Assembly: GCF_002080415.1 (NCBI RefSeq) | Contig: NZ_CP020474.1 | Location: forward strand, 3,175,501 to 3,239,500 | Reading direction: 5' to 3' | Origin: Roseovarius mucosus | Lineage (GTDB): Bacteria; Pseudomonadota; Alphaproteobacteria; Rhodobacterales; Rhodobacteraceae | DNA: 64,000 nt | Part shown: piece by piece, positions 1 through 7,544 of the stretch | How the letters are laid out: the number at the start of each line of letters is the position of its first letter | Position numbering within the stretch: position 1 is the stretch's first letter | Position numbers and translations under genes: made by a program | The notes under the pieces: generated by a model | What the model was told of the DNA's origin: nothing | Databases searched by the model: none | What the model saw: the letters and a program-made list of their open reading frames with translations, nothing else

Positions 1-384
1 CTATTAACGCCGCGCGAAGATATCATTCGGCGGTTGAATTCTGCGGCAGAGGGCGATTTTGTGATCGCTTTCTATAATCCGGTATCCAAAACGCGGCGCA
101 CTTTATTGTCGGAGGCGCGGGATATTTTGCTCAAACACCGCCCGGCGGATACACCTGTGCTGTTGGCAAGCTCGCTGGGGCGACCGGAAGAATCCTTGCG
201 TTACAGGCGTTTGGCCGATTTGCAGGTGGATGAGGTGGATATGTTAACGGTGGTGCTGGTGGGGTCGTCCAACAGCCGTTTGGCGCAGTTGGGCGAAGGG
301 CCGCGCATGTTCACGCCGCGCGGCTATGCGCGCAAGATTGATGGTGATCTGGCTGAGGTCAGAACAGGGAAGGCATTGAAATGA
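1..384 (+). CDS. cobJ: Precorrin-3B C17-methyltransferase, C-terminal part (CobJ)
   Basis: Only the last 127 residues lie in the window; the reading frame is already open at base 1 and the start is upstream. CobJ uses SAM to methylate C17 of precorrin-3B and drives ring contraction in aerobic cobalamin synthesis, in the cytoplasm. The fragment has the late SAM-methyltransferase signatures of the CobJ/CbiH family: the FYNP segment, a SSLGRPEE segment and the LTVVLVGSSNSR strand that closes the SAM site. The stop overlaps the start of cobM (ATGA), so the two are translationally coupled. Family assignment is firm; activity is inferred. Confidence 0.87.
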   Translation, partial: LLTPREDIIRRLNSAAEGDFVIAFYNPVSKTRRTLLSEARDILLKHRPADTPVLLASSLGRPEESLRYRRLADLQVDEVDMLTVVLVGSSNSRLAQLGEGPRMFTPRGYARKIDGDLAEVRTGKALK

Positions 385-1154
385 CTGTCTATTTCATCGG
401 CGCAGGGCCGGGTGATCCGGAGCTTTTGACCAAGAAGGCAGAGCGCATCATCGGGCAATGCCCCGTGTGCCTTTACGCCGGGAGCCTTGTGCCAGCTGAG
501 GTTGTGGCCGGTGCGCCCGAGGGCGCGCTGGTGATGGACACCGCGCCGATGACGCTGGAGGATACCCATGCGGTCATTTTAGACAGCCATACCAAGGGCT
601 TGGACGTGGCGCGGGTGCATTCAGGCGATCCGTCACTCTATGGTGCGATTGCGGAACAAATTCGTAAACTTCGGGCGGATGGGATTGATTATCAGATCAT
701 TCCGGGGGTTCCGGCCTATGCGGCGGCGGCGGCGGCACTGGGGCAGGAATTGACCGTGCCGGAAATCGCGCAAAGCATTGTTTTGACGCGGGTTTCCATG
801 AAGTCCACGTCGATGCCAGAGGGTGAGACGCTGGAGAATTTCGCGCGCACCGGGGCGACGCTGGCGATCCACCTTGGTATCCGTAACCTACGGGAAATAC
901 ACAGAATTTTGGCACCTTACTATGGTGATGACTGCCCCGTTGTGGTGGCCTATCGCGTGGGGTGGCCGGATCAGATGTTTATCCGGGGTACGCTTGCGGA
1001 TATCCACGCCAAGGTTCGCGCCGAGAAAATCACCCGTACTGCCTTGATTATGGTAGGAAAAGTTCTGGGCGAGATCACGGATTTCAAGGATAGCGCGCTC
1101 TATGATCCGGTCATGCCGCATGTGCTGCGGCCCAAGGTGGCGGCGAAGGCCTAG
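381..1154 (+). CDS. cobM: Precorrin-4 C11-methyltransferase (CobM)
   Basis: A 257-residue SAM-dependent tetrapyrrole methylase of normal length. CobM methylates C11 of precorrin-4 to give precorrin-5 in the aerobic vitamin B12 pathway. The N-terminus (VYFIGAGPGDPELLTKKA) is the canonical SAM-binding glycine-rich strand; the segment HSGDPSLYGAIAEQ and the later RVSMKSTSMPEGETL segment are typical of CobM/CbiF. The ATG overlaps the cobJ stop by four bases, which fixes the start and shows co-transcription. It appears to be the last gene of the cob operon: a palindrome and a repeat element follow it. I see no cobalamin riboswitch here, but the operon head is outside the window. Confidence 0.95.
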   Translation: MTVYFIGAGPGDPELLTKKAERIIGQCPVCLYAGSLVPAEVVAGAPEGALVMDTAPMTLEDTHAVILDSHTKGLDVARVHSGDPSLYGAIAEQIRKLRADGIDYQIIPGVPAYAAAAAALGQELTVPEIAQSIVLTRVSMKSTSMPEGETLENFARTGATLAIHLGIRNLREIHRILAPYYGDDCPVVVAYRVGWPDQMFIRGTLADIHAKVRAEKITRTALIMVGKVLGEITDFKDSALYDPVMPHVLRPKVAAKA

Positions 1155-1155
1155 A

Positions 1156-1194
1156 CCTTACGATTCGTAAGGTTTGTAAGGGGATTTTGTAAGG
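1156..1194. repeat. Palindrome CCTTACGA-T-TCGTAAGG plus two more GTAAGG units
   Basis: Directly after cobM is a 17-nt near-perfect palindrome (1156-1172; 8-bp arms, one central base). Its right half-unit GTAAGG recurs at 1176-1181 and 1189-1194. This could be an operator with repeated half-sites, or a weak hairpin at the end of the cob operon; there is no strong T-run. Function unknown. Confidence 0.5.
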
Positions 1195-1208
1195 TCGGCG
1201 TTTTTCTT

Positions 1209-1371
1209 CGCGCGGAACAAGGCCGAAGGCCGCCGCGCGATCGCCGACCCGCCCCCCGGGGCGGCGATTGGCTGAGGTTTTGGCACCCACGGACTTAGGG
1301 CAGGCTTTGCCGAGATAAACTGCCCCTCACACGCGTCGGATCGCCACCCCGCGGGTCGGCGACCGCGCGGC
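1209..1371 (-). repeat. Intergenic structured repeat, copy A (family 1)
   Basis: A 163-nt element between cobM and the XRE regulator. Its core is bounded by 21-nt terminal inverted repeats at 1232-1252 and 1351-1371 that differ at one position. A left extension (CGCGCGGAACAAG, then a GGCCGAAGGCC hairpin) matches the extension of the other copies. Inside each end is a further hairpin (1240-1268 and about 1340-1362). The conserved core is ACTTAGGGCAGG at 1293-1304 and ATAAACTGCCCC at 1315-1326, separated by about ten extra bases not present in the other copies. Taken with copies at 35843, 47825 and 51527 it defines a dispersed family; it is in the reverse orientation here. Confidence 0.75.
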
Positions 1372-1390
1372 TGAAGGAAAGCCGATGCGC

Positions 1391-1457
1391 CCGTGAAATT
1401 TCATTTGATTTTTTCACGGAATCGGCGCAGCGTGAAAATTGAGCGGAAATTTTCACG
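1391..1457 (+). promoter_or_regulatory. Tandem operators (CGTGAAA inverted repeats) ahead of the XRE regulator
   Basis: Two inverted repeats sit just upstream of the regulator gene. The first is CCGTGAAA (1391-1398) with TTTCACGG (1412-1419). The second is CGTGAAAATT (1431-1440) with AATTTTCACG (1448-1457), a perfect 10-bp dyad with a 7-nt spacer. The two dyads are offset by exactly 39 bp at both half-sites. The second ends 9 bp before the ATG at 1467, so occupation would block transcription or initiation. This is the natural candidate for autoregulation by the adjacent protein and for control of the downstream operon (inference). Confidence 0.72.
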
Positions 1458-1466
1458 AGACCCTCC

Positions 1467-2039
1467 ATGCAGCAGACCGAGATCAACGCGATGCGCAGCC
1501 TTGGCGCGGACCTGCGCGCCCTGCGCAAGGCGCGCGGGCTGACGCTGGCGGCACTGGCCGAAATGCTGGGGCGGTCGGTTGGGTGGCTGTCTCAGGTCGA
1601 GCGCGATCTGTCGGAACCGTCGATCAGCGATCTGCGGCAGGTGGCTGAAGTGCTGGGCGTGCCGATGTCGTTGCTGTTCGGCCATGCGAGCGCGCCCGCC
1701 GAGGAACAGGGTTATGTGGTGCGCGCGGGCGCGCGGCGACCGATGGGATCGGGCGAGGAAGGGCTGATCGAGGAACTGCTCTCACCGGACTTGACGGATG
1801 ATTTCGAAGTGATCCATTCGACATTCCGCCCCCGGTCCAAGATGCAGCGCCCGGCGCAGCGCCCGACGCAGGAGGTGGGCTATATCCTGTCGGGGCGGCT
1901 GGACCTGAGTATTGGCGCGCGGAAATTCACCGTTGGCCCCGGCGACAGTTTCCGGTTTCGCGGTGAGCCCTATGGCTGGGCCAATCCCTATGACATCCCT
2001 TGCGTGGCGATCTGGGTGATCGCCCCGCCGGTGTATTGA
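1467..2039 (+). CDS. XRE-family transcriptional regulator with C-terminal cupin domain
   Basis: 190 residues. Residues about 8-65 form an HTH_3 domain (LRALRKARGLTLAALAEMLG, then GWLSQVERDLSEPSISDLRQ). Residues about 110-188 form a small-molecule-binding cupin (VGYILSGRLDLSIG, then VGPGDSFRFRG). This is the architecture of metabolite-responsive repressors that control nearby catabolic or transport genes. It is preceded by two CGTGAAA dyads, probably its own operators. A LysE exporter begins 10 bp downstream, and the demethylase operon follows with overlaps. A ligand among methylated amines or amino acids would fit the context but is not shown by sequence. Confidence 0.88.
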   Translation: MQQTEINAMRSLGADLRALRKARGLTLAALAEMLGRSVGWLSQVERDLSEPSISDLRQVAEVLGVPMSLLFGHASAPAEEQGYVVRAGARRPMGSGEEGLIEELLSPDLTDDFEVIHSTFRPRSKMQRPAQRPTQEVGYILSGRLDLSIGARKFTVGPGDSFRFRGEPYGWANPYDIPCVAIWVIAPPVY

Positions 2040-2049
2040 GGGGGATGGC

Positions 2050-2670
2050 ATGAGCTATCAAGCCTGGACTGTCTTTGCGCTCTTCTGGGTGGTTTTTGTC
2101 ACCACGCCGGGGCCGAATGCGGTCAATTGCGTCACCAACGGCATGACGCTCGGGTTTCGGCGCAGCCTGTGGGGAGTGTTGGCAATCCTGACGCAAGCGA
2201 CGCTGTTTCTGAGCCTGTCGGCGGCGGGGATCACTGCGCTGATCGCGGCCTCGCCGGTGGCGTTTCAGGTGGGCAAGCTGATCGGGGCGGGGTTTCTGAT
2301 TTACCTTGGCGTGCGCGGCTGGATCATGGCGCGGCGGCCTGTTGAGGCGGGGGAGGCCCCGAAAGGCTCGGTCTATTGGCGGGCCTTGGCGATTGCCACG
2401 ATCAACCCCAAGAGCGTGGCGGGGTATCTCGCGGCATTTAGCCAATTCGTGCAGCCTGATGTGCCGATTGGCGCGCAGATGTGGGTGATTTTCCCCACCG
2501 CGCTGAGCCTGACGACGCTGAGTTATGTGGGCTATTGCGCGCTTGGGGCGGGGCTTGGCCGGGCGGCGCTGGGCGCTGTGTTCAATGTCTGGCTGCGGCG
2601 GGGGATGGCCGCCTGTTTCGTGATCTATGGCCTGGCCTTGGGCAGCGCCGCAACACCGGGGAGAGGATGA
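2050..2670 (+). CDS. LysE/RhtB-family amino-acid exporter
   Basis: 206 residues, about six hydrophobic segments, normal length for the LysE/RhtB superfamily of inner-membrane efflux carriers. The family signature TPGPNAVNCVTNGMTLGFRR is at residues 18-37, and the conserved NPKSVAGYLA segment lies in the middle. These proteins export amino acids or related small molecules by proton exchange; the substrate here cannot be read from sequence. The gene starts 10 bp after the XRE regulator and its stop overlaps the next start (ATGA), so it belongs to the same operon. A role in relieving amino-acid or betaine-derivative overload would fit the neighbours (inference). Confidence 0.9.
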   Translation: MSYQAWTVFALFWVVFVTTPGPNAVNCVTNGMTLGFRRSLWGVLAILTQATLFLSLSAAGITALIAASPVAFQVGKLIGAGFLIYLGVRGWIMARRPVEAGEAPKGSVYWRALAIATINPKSVAGYLAAFSQFVQPDVPIGAQMWVIFPTALSLTTLSYVGYCALGAGLGRAALGAVFNVWLRRGMAACFVIYGLALGSAATPGRG

Positions 2671-3041
2671 TGCACAAGGGATCGTGTCTGTGTGGAGATG
2701 TGACATTTGTTGTGACCGCACCCCCGGAAGGGGCGAGTGCCTGCCATTGCGGGCAATGCCGCAAGCAATCGGGGCATGTCTGGGCCTCGGCCTATGTGGC
2801 ACGGGCGGAGTTGAGCATTTCCGGACCGGTGAGCTGGTATGCGGCGAGTGACATCGCCAAGCGCGGGTTTTGCCCCAAATGCGGCTCGTTCCTGTTCTGG
2901 GCCGCGCACGCGGAGGACACCATCAGTTTCGCGCTAGGGGCGCTGGAGGCGCCGACCGGGCTGCGGTTGGAGAAGCACATCTTTGTCAAGGACAAGGGTG
3001 ATTATTACGACATCGCGGACGGCGTGCCGCAAACGGATTGA
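2667..3041 (+). CDS. GFA (Mss4-like) zinc protein
   Basis: 124 residues, the usual size of GFA-domain proteins. Zn ligands are evident: CLC at residues 7-9, CHCGQC at 26-31 and CPKC later. The founding family member was described as catalysing or accelerating addition of formaldehyde to glutathione; most members are uncharacterised. The start ATG at 2667 overlaps the exporter stop (an in-frame ATG at 2670 is equally possible). It lies immediately upstream of a demethylating flavoprotein that should release formaldehyde or transfer a one-carbon unit to folate, so a role in one-carbon handling is an attractive inference, not proof. Confidence 0.88.
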   Translation: MMHKGSCLCGDVTFVVTAPPEGASACHCGQCRKQSGHVWASAYVARAELSISGPVSWYAASDIAKRGFCPKCGSFLFWAAHAEDTISFALGALEAPTGLRLEKHIFVKDKGDYYDIADGVPQTD

Positions 3042-3052
3042 GGGAGAGGGAC

Positions 3053-5497
3053 ATGGCGGAATTTCCGGGCACGGCACGGGTTGTGATCATCGGCGGGGGG
3101 GTGGTGGGCGCGTCTTGCCTCTATCATCTGGCCAAGGCGGGGTGGGCGGATTGTGTTCTCTTGGAAAAGAACGAATTGACCGCTGGCAGCACATGGCATG
3201 CGGCGGGCAATGTGCCGACGTTCTCGACAAGCTGGTCGGTGATGAACATGCAGCGCTATTCCACCGAGCTATACGCCCGTTTGGGGTCGGAGGTGGAGTA
3301 TCCGATGAATTATCACCAGACGGGGTCAATCCGTCTGGCGCATAGCCGCGAGCGGATGCAGGAATTTCAGCGCGCGCGGGGGATGGGCAAGTATCAGGGG
3401 ATGAACCTTGATATTCTGGGCGTGGATGAGATCACGGCGCGCTATCCGTTTCTGGAAACGCATGATCTGCAAGGCGCGCTCTATGATCCCAATGACGGCG
3501 ATATTGATCCCGCACAGGTGACGCAGGCGCTGGCCAAGGGGGCGCGCGACATGGGGGCGACGATCCTGCGGTTCACGCCCGCGACCGGGGTGCGGCGCGA
3601 AAACGGGGAGTGGATTGTTGCGACTGAAAAGGGCGAGATCCGGTGTGAGTATGTGGTCAACGCCGCCGGATATTATGCGCAGCGGGTTGGCGAATGGTTC
3701 AAGCCCTATGGCGGGCGCACCGTGCCGATGATGGTGATGAGCCATCAGTATCTATTGACCGATGAAATCCCGGAATTAGAGGCGTGGAGCCGGGAGCAGG
3801 GGCATAAATTGCCGCTTTTGCGCGATGTCGACAGTTCTTATTACCTGCGGCAGGAAAAGCACGGGCTGAACCTTGGGCCCTATGAGCGCAATTGCAAGGC
3901 GCATTGGGTGAAGCCCGAGGATCCGATGCCGGAGGATTTCAGCTTTCAGCTTTACCCCGACGATCTGGAGCGGCTGGATTGGTATATCGAGGATGCGATG
4001 GCGCGGGTGCCGTTGCTGGGACAGGCGGGGATTGCCAAGGTCATCAACGGGCCGATCCCCTATGCGCCCGATGGTCTGCCGCTGATTGGCCCGATGCCGG
4101 GGGTTCCGAATGCGTTCGAGGCCTGTGTCTTTACCTTTGGCATCGCGCAGGGCGGGGGGGCCGGCAAGGTGCTGGCGGAATGGGTGACAGAAGGCGCGAC
4201 GGAATGGGATATGTGGGCCTGTGATCCGCGCCGCTACACTGATTACACCGACCCGGAATATTGTGTGGCCAAGGGGATGGAGGTGTATGGGCATGAATAT
4301 GCGATGCATTTCCCGTGGCATCGTTGGCCTGCGGCACCGGATCGCAAGGTGTCGCCGGTGCATGACAAGGTTAAGGCCTTGGGCGGCGTGATGGGCGTCT
4401 ATAACGGCTGGGAGCGGGCCAATTGGTTTGCGCAACCGGGCGATGATACATCTGAGGCGGCGACGCAGACCTGGGACCGCGCGGGGCCGTGGGAGGCGCG
4501 TATCCGTGAGGAATGCGAGGCGGTGCGCGATGCCTGCGGCGTGCTGGATCTGCCGGGGTTCACCCGGCTCTGGATCGAGGGCGCGGGGGCCGATGACTGG
4601 CTGCGCGGCTTTGTGACCGGCGGGCTGCCTAAGGTCGGGCGGATGAACCTTGTTTACGTGGCCGATAAACGCGGTCGCATCGTGACGGAGTTTTCTTGCA
4701 TCCGTCTGCAAGAGGATAGTTTCGTGCTGATCACGGCCTCGACCGCGCAATGGCATGACGGCGAATTGGTACGCCGCGCCTTGCCCGAGGGGCTGAGCCT
4801 GCGCGAGACAACGGCGGAGCGCGACGCGCTGCTCCTGGCGGGGCCGAAAAGCCGCGAGATCCTGACGGGGCTGACCGATGCCGATCTGAGCCTGCCGTGG
4901 CTGAGCCATCAGCATGCGAGTGTTGCTGGGCAAAAGGCGTTTCTGGCGCGGGTCAGCTTTACCGGCGAGTTGGGCTGGGAAATCCATGCCGAAAACGCGG
5001 CGATCCCTGCGATCTATGACGCGTTGATTGGCGCAGGTGTGAAACCCTTTGGCATGTTCGCGCTGAATTCCTTGCGCATCGAGAAGGGCTATCGCGCGTG
5101 GAAAGGCGATCTGAGCACCGATTATTCGATGTTGGAAGGCGGGCTGGAGCGGTTCGTCAAATTCGACAAGCCGCAGGAGTTTACCGGCAAAGCAGCACTT
5201 TTGGCCGAGAAACAGGCGGGCGTGAAGAAGCGCTTTGTCACGCTGATCGTCGAGGCCAAGGCGGCGGATGCGCCCTATATGTCGACGCTCTGGCATGAGG
5301 GGCAGATCGTGGGCGAGACCACGAGCGGTGCTTGGGGCTACCGGGTGAATGCCAGCGTGGCCTTGGGCATGTTGCGCGCCGATCTGGCGGTGCCGGGAAC
5401 GCGGATCGAGGTGGAAATCTACGGCGAGCGTTGCGCTGCTGTGGTGCAGGCGGATGCACCGCTCTGGGACCCTGAGAATGAACGGTTGCGGGCATGA
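3053..5497 (+). CDS. Dimethylglycine/sarcosine dehydrogenase-like flavoprotein with GcvT domain (paralogue 1)
   Basis: 814 residues. The N-terminal DAO-type FAD domain has the dinucleotide motif VVIIGGGVVGAS (residues 10-21) and the motif STWHAAG, whose His (residue 49) matches the covalent-FAD histidine of mitochondrial dimethylglycine and sarcosine dehydrogenases. From about residue 430 the C-terminal half is a GcvT-like folate-binding domain, which in the family captures the released methyl carbon on tetrahydrofolate. The ATG at 3053 follows a good GGGAGAGGG ribosome site and is preferred to an upstream TTG at 3038. The stop overlaps the next gene by four bases. A second paralogue lies at 7545, so the pair may act on successive N-methyl substrates. 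Substrate is inferred. Confidence 0.88.
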   Translation: MAEFPGTARVVIIGGGVVGASCLYHLAKAGWADCVLLEKNELTAGSTWHAAGNVPTFSTSWSVMNMQRYSTELYARLGSEVEYPMNYHQTGSIRLAHSRERMQEFQRARGMGKYQGMNLDILGVDEITARYPFLETHDLQGALYDPNDGDIDPAQVTQALAKGARDMGATILRFTPATGVRRENGEWIVATEKGEIRCEYVVNAAGYYAQRVGEWFKPYGGRTVPMMVMSHQYLLTDEIPELEAWSREQGHKLPLLRDVDSSYYLRQEKHGLNLGPYERNCKAHWVKPEDPMPEDFSFQLYPDDLERLDWYIEDAMARVPLLGQAGIAKVINGPIPYAPDGLPLIGPMPGVPNAFEACVFTFGIAQGGGAGKVLAEWVTEGATEWDMWACDPRRYTDYTDPEYCVAKGMEVYGHEYAMHFPWHRWPAAPDRKVSPVHDKVKALGGVMGVYNGWERANWFAQPGDDTSEAATQTWDRAGPWEARIREECEAVRDACGVLDLPGFTRLWIEGAGADDWLRGFVTGGLPKVGRMNLVYVADKRGRIVTEFSCIRLQEDSFVLITASTAQWHDGELVRRALPEGLSLRETTAERDALLLAGPKSREILTGLTDADLSLPWLSHQHASVAGQKAFLARVSFTGELGWEIHAENAAIPAIYDALIGAGVKPFGMFALNSLRIEKGYRAWKGDLSTDYSMLEGGLERFVKFDKPQEFTGKAALLAEKQAGVKKRFVTLIVEAKAADAPYMSTLWHEGQIVGETTSGAWGYRVNASVALGMLRADLAVPGTRIEVEIYGERCAAVVQADAPLWDPENERLRA

Positions 5498-6564
5498 CCC
5501 TGCCCGCGACCATGCGCGGTGTGATCCTCACCCGTCATGGAGGACCCGAGGCATTGGAATGGCGCGAGGATATCCCGCTGCCACGGCCCGGCCCCGGTGA
5601 GGTTTTGGTGCGGGTACGGGCGGCGGGCGTCAACAACACCGATATCAACACCCGTGAGGGGTGGTATGCGGCAGAGGTGACAGGGGCCACGGGCGAAACG
5701 GCGGATGGTGTGGCGCGTGGCGGCTGGGCGGGCGCGCTGGGGTTTCCGCGTATCCAAGGGGGTGACCTGTGCGGCGTTGTGGTGGCGCGGGGGCCGGGGG
5801 TTGAGACCCCGGCGCTGGGCGCGCGTGTGACCTGCCCCATCAACATCCCGCGCCCGACCGAGGAAAACCCGGTGGGCTTTGTCGCGCTCGGGTCTGAGAT
5901 TGACGGGGCCTTTGCCGAATATTGCCGGATGGCGGCGGCTGATCTTTATGACGTGAGCGATGTGCCGCTTTCGGATATCGAGATTGCGGCGCTTCCTTGT
6001 GGGTTTGGCACGGCGCTGGGCCTCTTGGAGCGGGCGGGCGTTGGGCCGGGTCAAGAGGTGCTGATCACCGGGGCCTCGGGCAATGTCGGCCTTGCGGCGG
6101 TGCAGCTTGCAGCGGCGATGGGCGCGCGCGTCACCGGCATCGCCGCCCCTGCCAAGGCGGCGATAGTGCGCGCGGATGGTGCAGCGGCGGTGATCGCGCG
6201 CGACGCGCCGTTGCCGCAGGACCATTTTCACGCGGTGATTGACCTAGTGGGAGGGGCGGGGGGTGTCACGCTGATTGATGCGCTCCGTCCTGGCGGGCAT
6301 TATGCCGTGGCGGGGGCGATTGCCGGGCCAATGATCACGGTTGATCTGCGGCGGATTTACCTGCGTGATATCACGCTGCATGGCTGCACCTATCAGGCAC
6401 CGCAGGTCTTTGCCCGGCTGATCGAGATGGCGCGCGCGGGGCGCGTGCGCCCCCGGATCGCCGCCACCTACCCGTTGCGCGACATCGCCCGTGCGCAGGC
6501 GGATTTTCAGGCCAAGACCCATGCTGGGAAATTGGTGCTTTTACCCCCGGAGGACAAAAAATGA
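5494..6564 (+). CDS. Medium-chain dehydrogenase/reductase, zinc-free quinone-oxidoreductase type
   Basis: 356 residues. The N-terminal GroES-like domain (GGPEALEWRE, GEVLVRVRAAGVNNTDINTR) is followed by a Rossmann domain with the NAD(P) motif ITGASGNVGLAAVQLA around residue 190. The cysteines expected of zinc alcohol dehydrogenases are absent, which points to the quinone oxidoreductase branch. Cytosolic NADPH-dependent reductase; substrate unknown. Both its start and its stop overlap neighbouring genes by four bases, so it is an integral member of the demethylase operon. A second in-frame ATG at 5512 is a possible alternative start. Confidence 0.87.
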   Translation: MTLPATMRGVILTRHGGPEALEWREDIPLPRPGPGEVLVRVRAAGVNNTDINTREGWYAAEVTGATGETADGVARGGWAGALGFPRIQGGDLCGVVVARGPGVETPALGARVTCPINIPRPTEENPVGFVALGSEIDGAFAEYCRMAAADLYDVSDVPLSDIEIAALPCGFGTALGLLERAGVGPGQEVLITGASGNVGLAAVQLAAAMGARVTGIAAPAKAAIVRADGAAAVIARDAPLPQDHFHAVIDLVGGAGGVTLIDALRPGGHYAVAGAIAGPMITVDLRRIYLRDITLHGCTYQAPQVFARLIEMARAGRVRPRIAATYPLRDIARAQADFQAKTHAGKLVLLPPEDKK

Positions 6565-7457
6565 CCGAAATCACGCTGCTCGATGGCTCTATCGGGCAGG
6601 AATTGGTGAAACGCTCGGGCGACCGGGCGACGCCGCTCTGGTCGACACAGGTGATGATTGACCATCCCGGGATCGTGCGCCTGGTGCATGACGATTATTT
6701 CGCGGTGGGGGCCACGGTGGCCTCGACCAATACCTACGCGGTTCTGCGGGATCGTTTGGCGCGGGTGGGATTGCAGGATGAGGTGGCGCGGCTCACGGAT
6801 GTTGCGGTGGGGGCGGCCGTGGCTGCACGCGATGCGCATGGGTCGGGCCGGGTGGCGGGGGCCATCGGGCCGCTGGTGCAATCCTATCGCCCGGACCTTT
6901 GCCCGCCTGCGTCCGAAGCGGCGGCGCTTTATGCCGAGAATGTTGCGCTGCTCAAGAATCGGGTGGACCTGATCCTGTTGGAAACCATGTCCTCGGTCGA
7001 TCAGGCGCGGGGCGGGTTGATGGCAGCGGGGCTGAGTGGCCTGCCGGTCTGGCTGGGGGTGACGGTTATGGATGATGACGGCACGCGGCTGCGCTCGGGC
7101 GAGGCGCTGGGGGATCTGGTGGCGCTGGTGGCCGAGTTTGGCCCCGAGGCGGTGTTGATCAACTGCACGCGGCCTGAATCCGTGGCGGCGGGGTTGGAGA
7201 TCGTGAAGGGGTTTGGCCTGCCCTTTGGGGCCTATGCCAATGGGTTCACCTGTATCAGCGCGGGCTTTCTTGGGGCGGCACCCACGGTCGACGCGCTGGA
7301 GCAGCGGCATGATCTGACCCCGGCTGCCTATGCCGAGTTTGCCATGGGGTGGGTGGATCAAGGGGCCAGTATCGTGGGCGGCTGTTGCGAAGTGGGGCCT
7401 GCGCATATCGAGGAACTGGCGCGGCGGTTGCGGGCGGCTGGGCATGACATCGTCTGA
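6561..7457 (+). CDS. Homocysteine S-methyltransferase family protein (betaine-homocysteine methyltransferase-like)
   Basis: 298 residues, one (beta/alpha)8 barrel. The three zinc-thiolate ligands of the family are present: Cys202 in INCTRPE and Cys275-Cys276 in GGCCEVG. The N-terminal LLDGSIGQEL motif is also canonical. These enzymes move a methyl group from a donor (glycine betaine, S-methylmethionine or SAM) to homocysteine, giving methionine. The place between two dimethylglycine-dehydrogenase-like genes argues for glycine betaine as donor, with dimethylglycine as product for the flanking flavoproteins. S-methylmethionine cannot be excluded. ATG overlaps the previous stop. Confidence 0.88.
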   Translation: MTEITLLDGSIGQELVKRSGDRATPLWSTQVMIDHPGIVRLVHDDYFAVGATVASTNTYAVLRDRLARVGLQDEVARLTDVAVGAAVAARDAHGSGRVAGAIGPLVQSYRPDLCPPASEAAALYAENVALLKNRVDLILLETMSSVDQARGGLMAAGLSGLPVWLGVTVMDDDGTRLRSGEALGDLVALVAEFGPEAVLINCTRPESVAAGLEIVKGFGLPFGAYANGFTCISAGFLGAAPTVDALEQRHDLTPAAYAEFAMGWVDQGASIVGGCCEVGPAHIEELARRLRAAGHDIV

Positions 7458-7461
7458 GGCG

Positions 7462-7508
7462 TTCATCTGGCCGAAAATACCTCGGGGGTGTGGGGGCAGC
7501 GCCCCCAC
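7462..7508 (+). repeat. Family-2 gene-end repeat (CATCTGGCC...CCTCGGGG) with terminator-like hairpin
   Basis: Begins 4 bp after the methyltransferase stop. The conserved module TTCATCTGGCCGAAAATACC plus TCGGGGG (7462-7487) is followed by a hairpin, GTGGGGGC (7490-7497), loop AGC, GCCCCCAC (7501-7508). There is no T-run, so intrinsic termination is uncertain. It splits the demethylase operon before the second flavoprotein. Other copies are at 10000, 38962 and 39096. Confidence 0.7.
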
Positions 7509-7544
7509 CCTCGTACCTTTCATCATCGTTTCATGGGGTTATGA

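Noticed and set aside
1..1154. Cobalamin riboswitch
   Set aside because: Only the end of the cob operon is present; no B12-box-like structure is visible in the window.
3038..3052. Extended TTG start of the first demethylase, and likewise TTG at 17891 (phyR) and 24765 (aminotransferase)
   Set aside because: Each has a nearby in-frame ATG that opens the conserved protein (with a clear ribosome site at 3053 and 17855), and the 17891 TTG lies in the phyR promoter.
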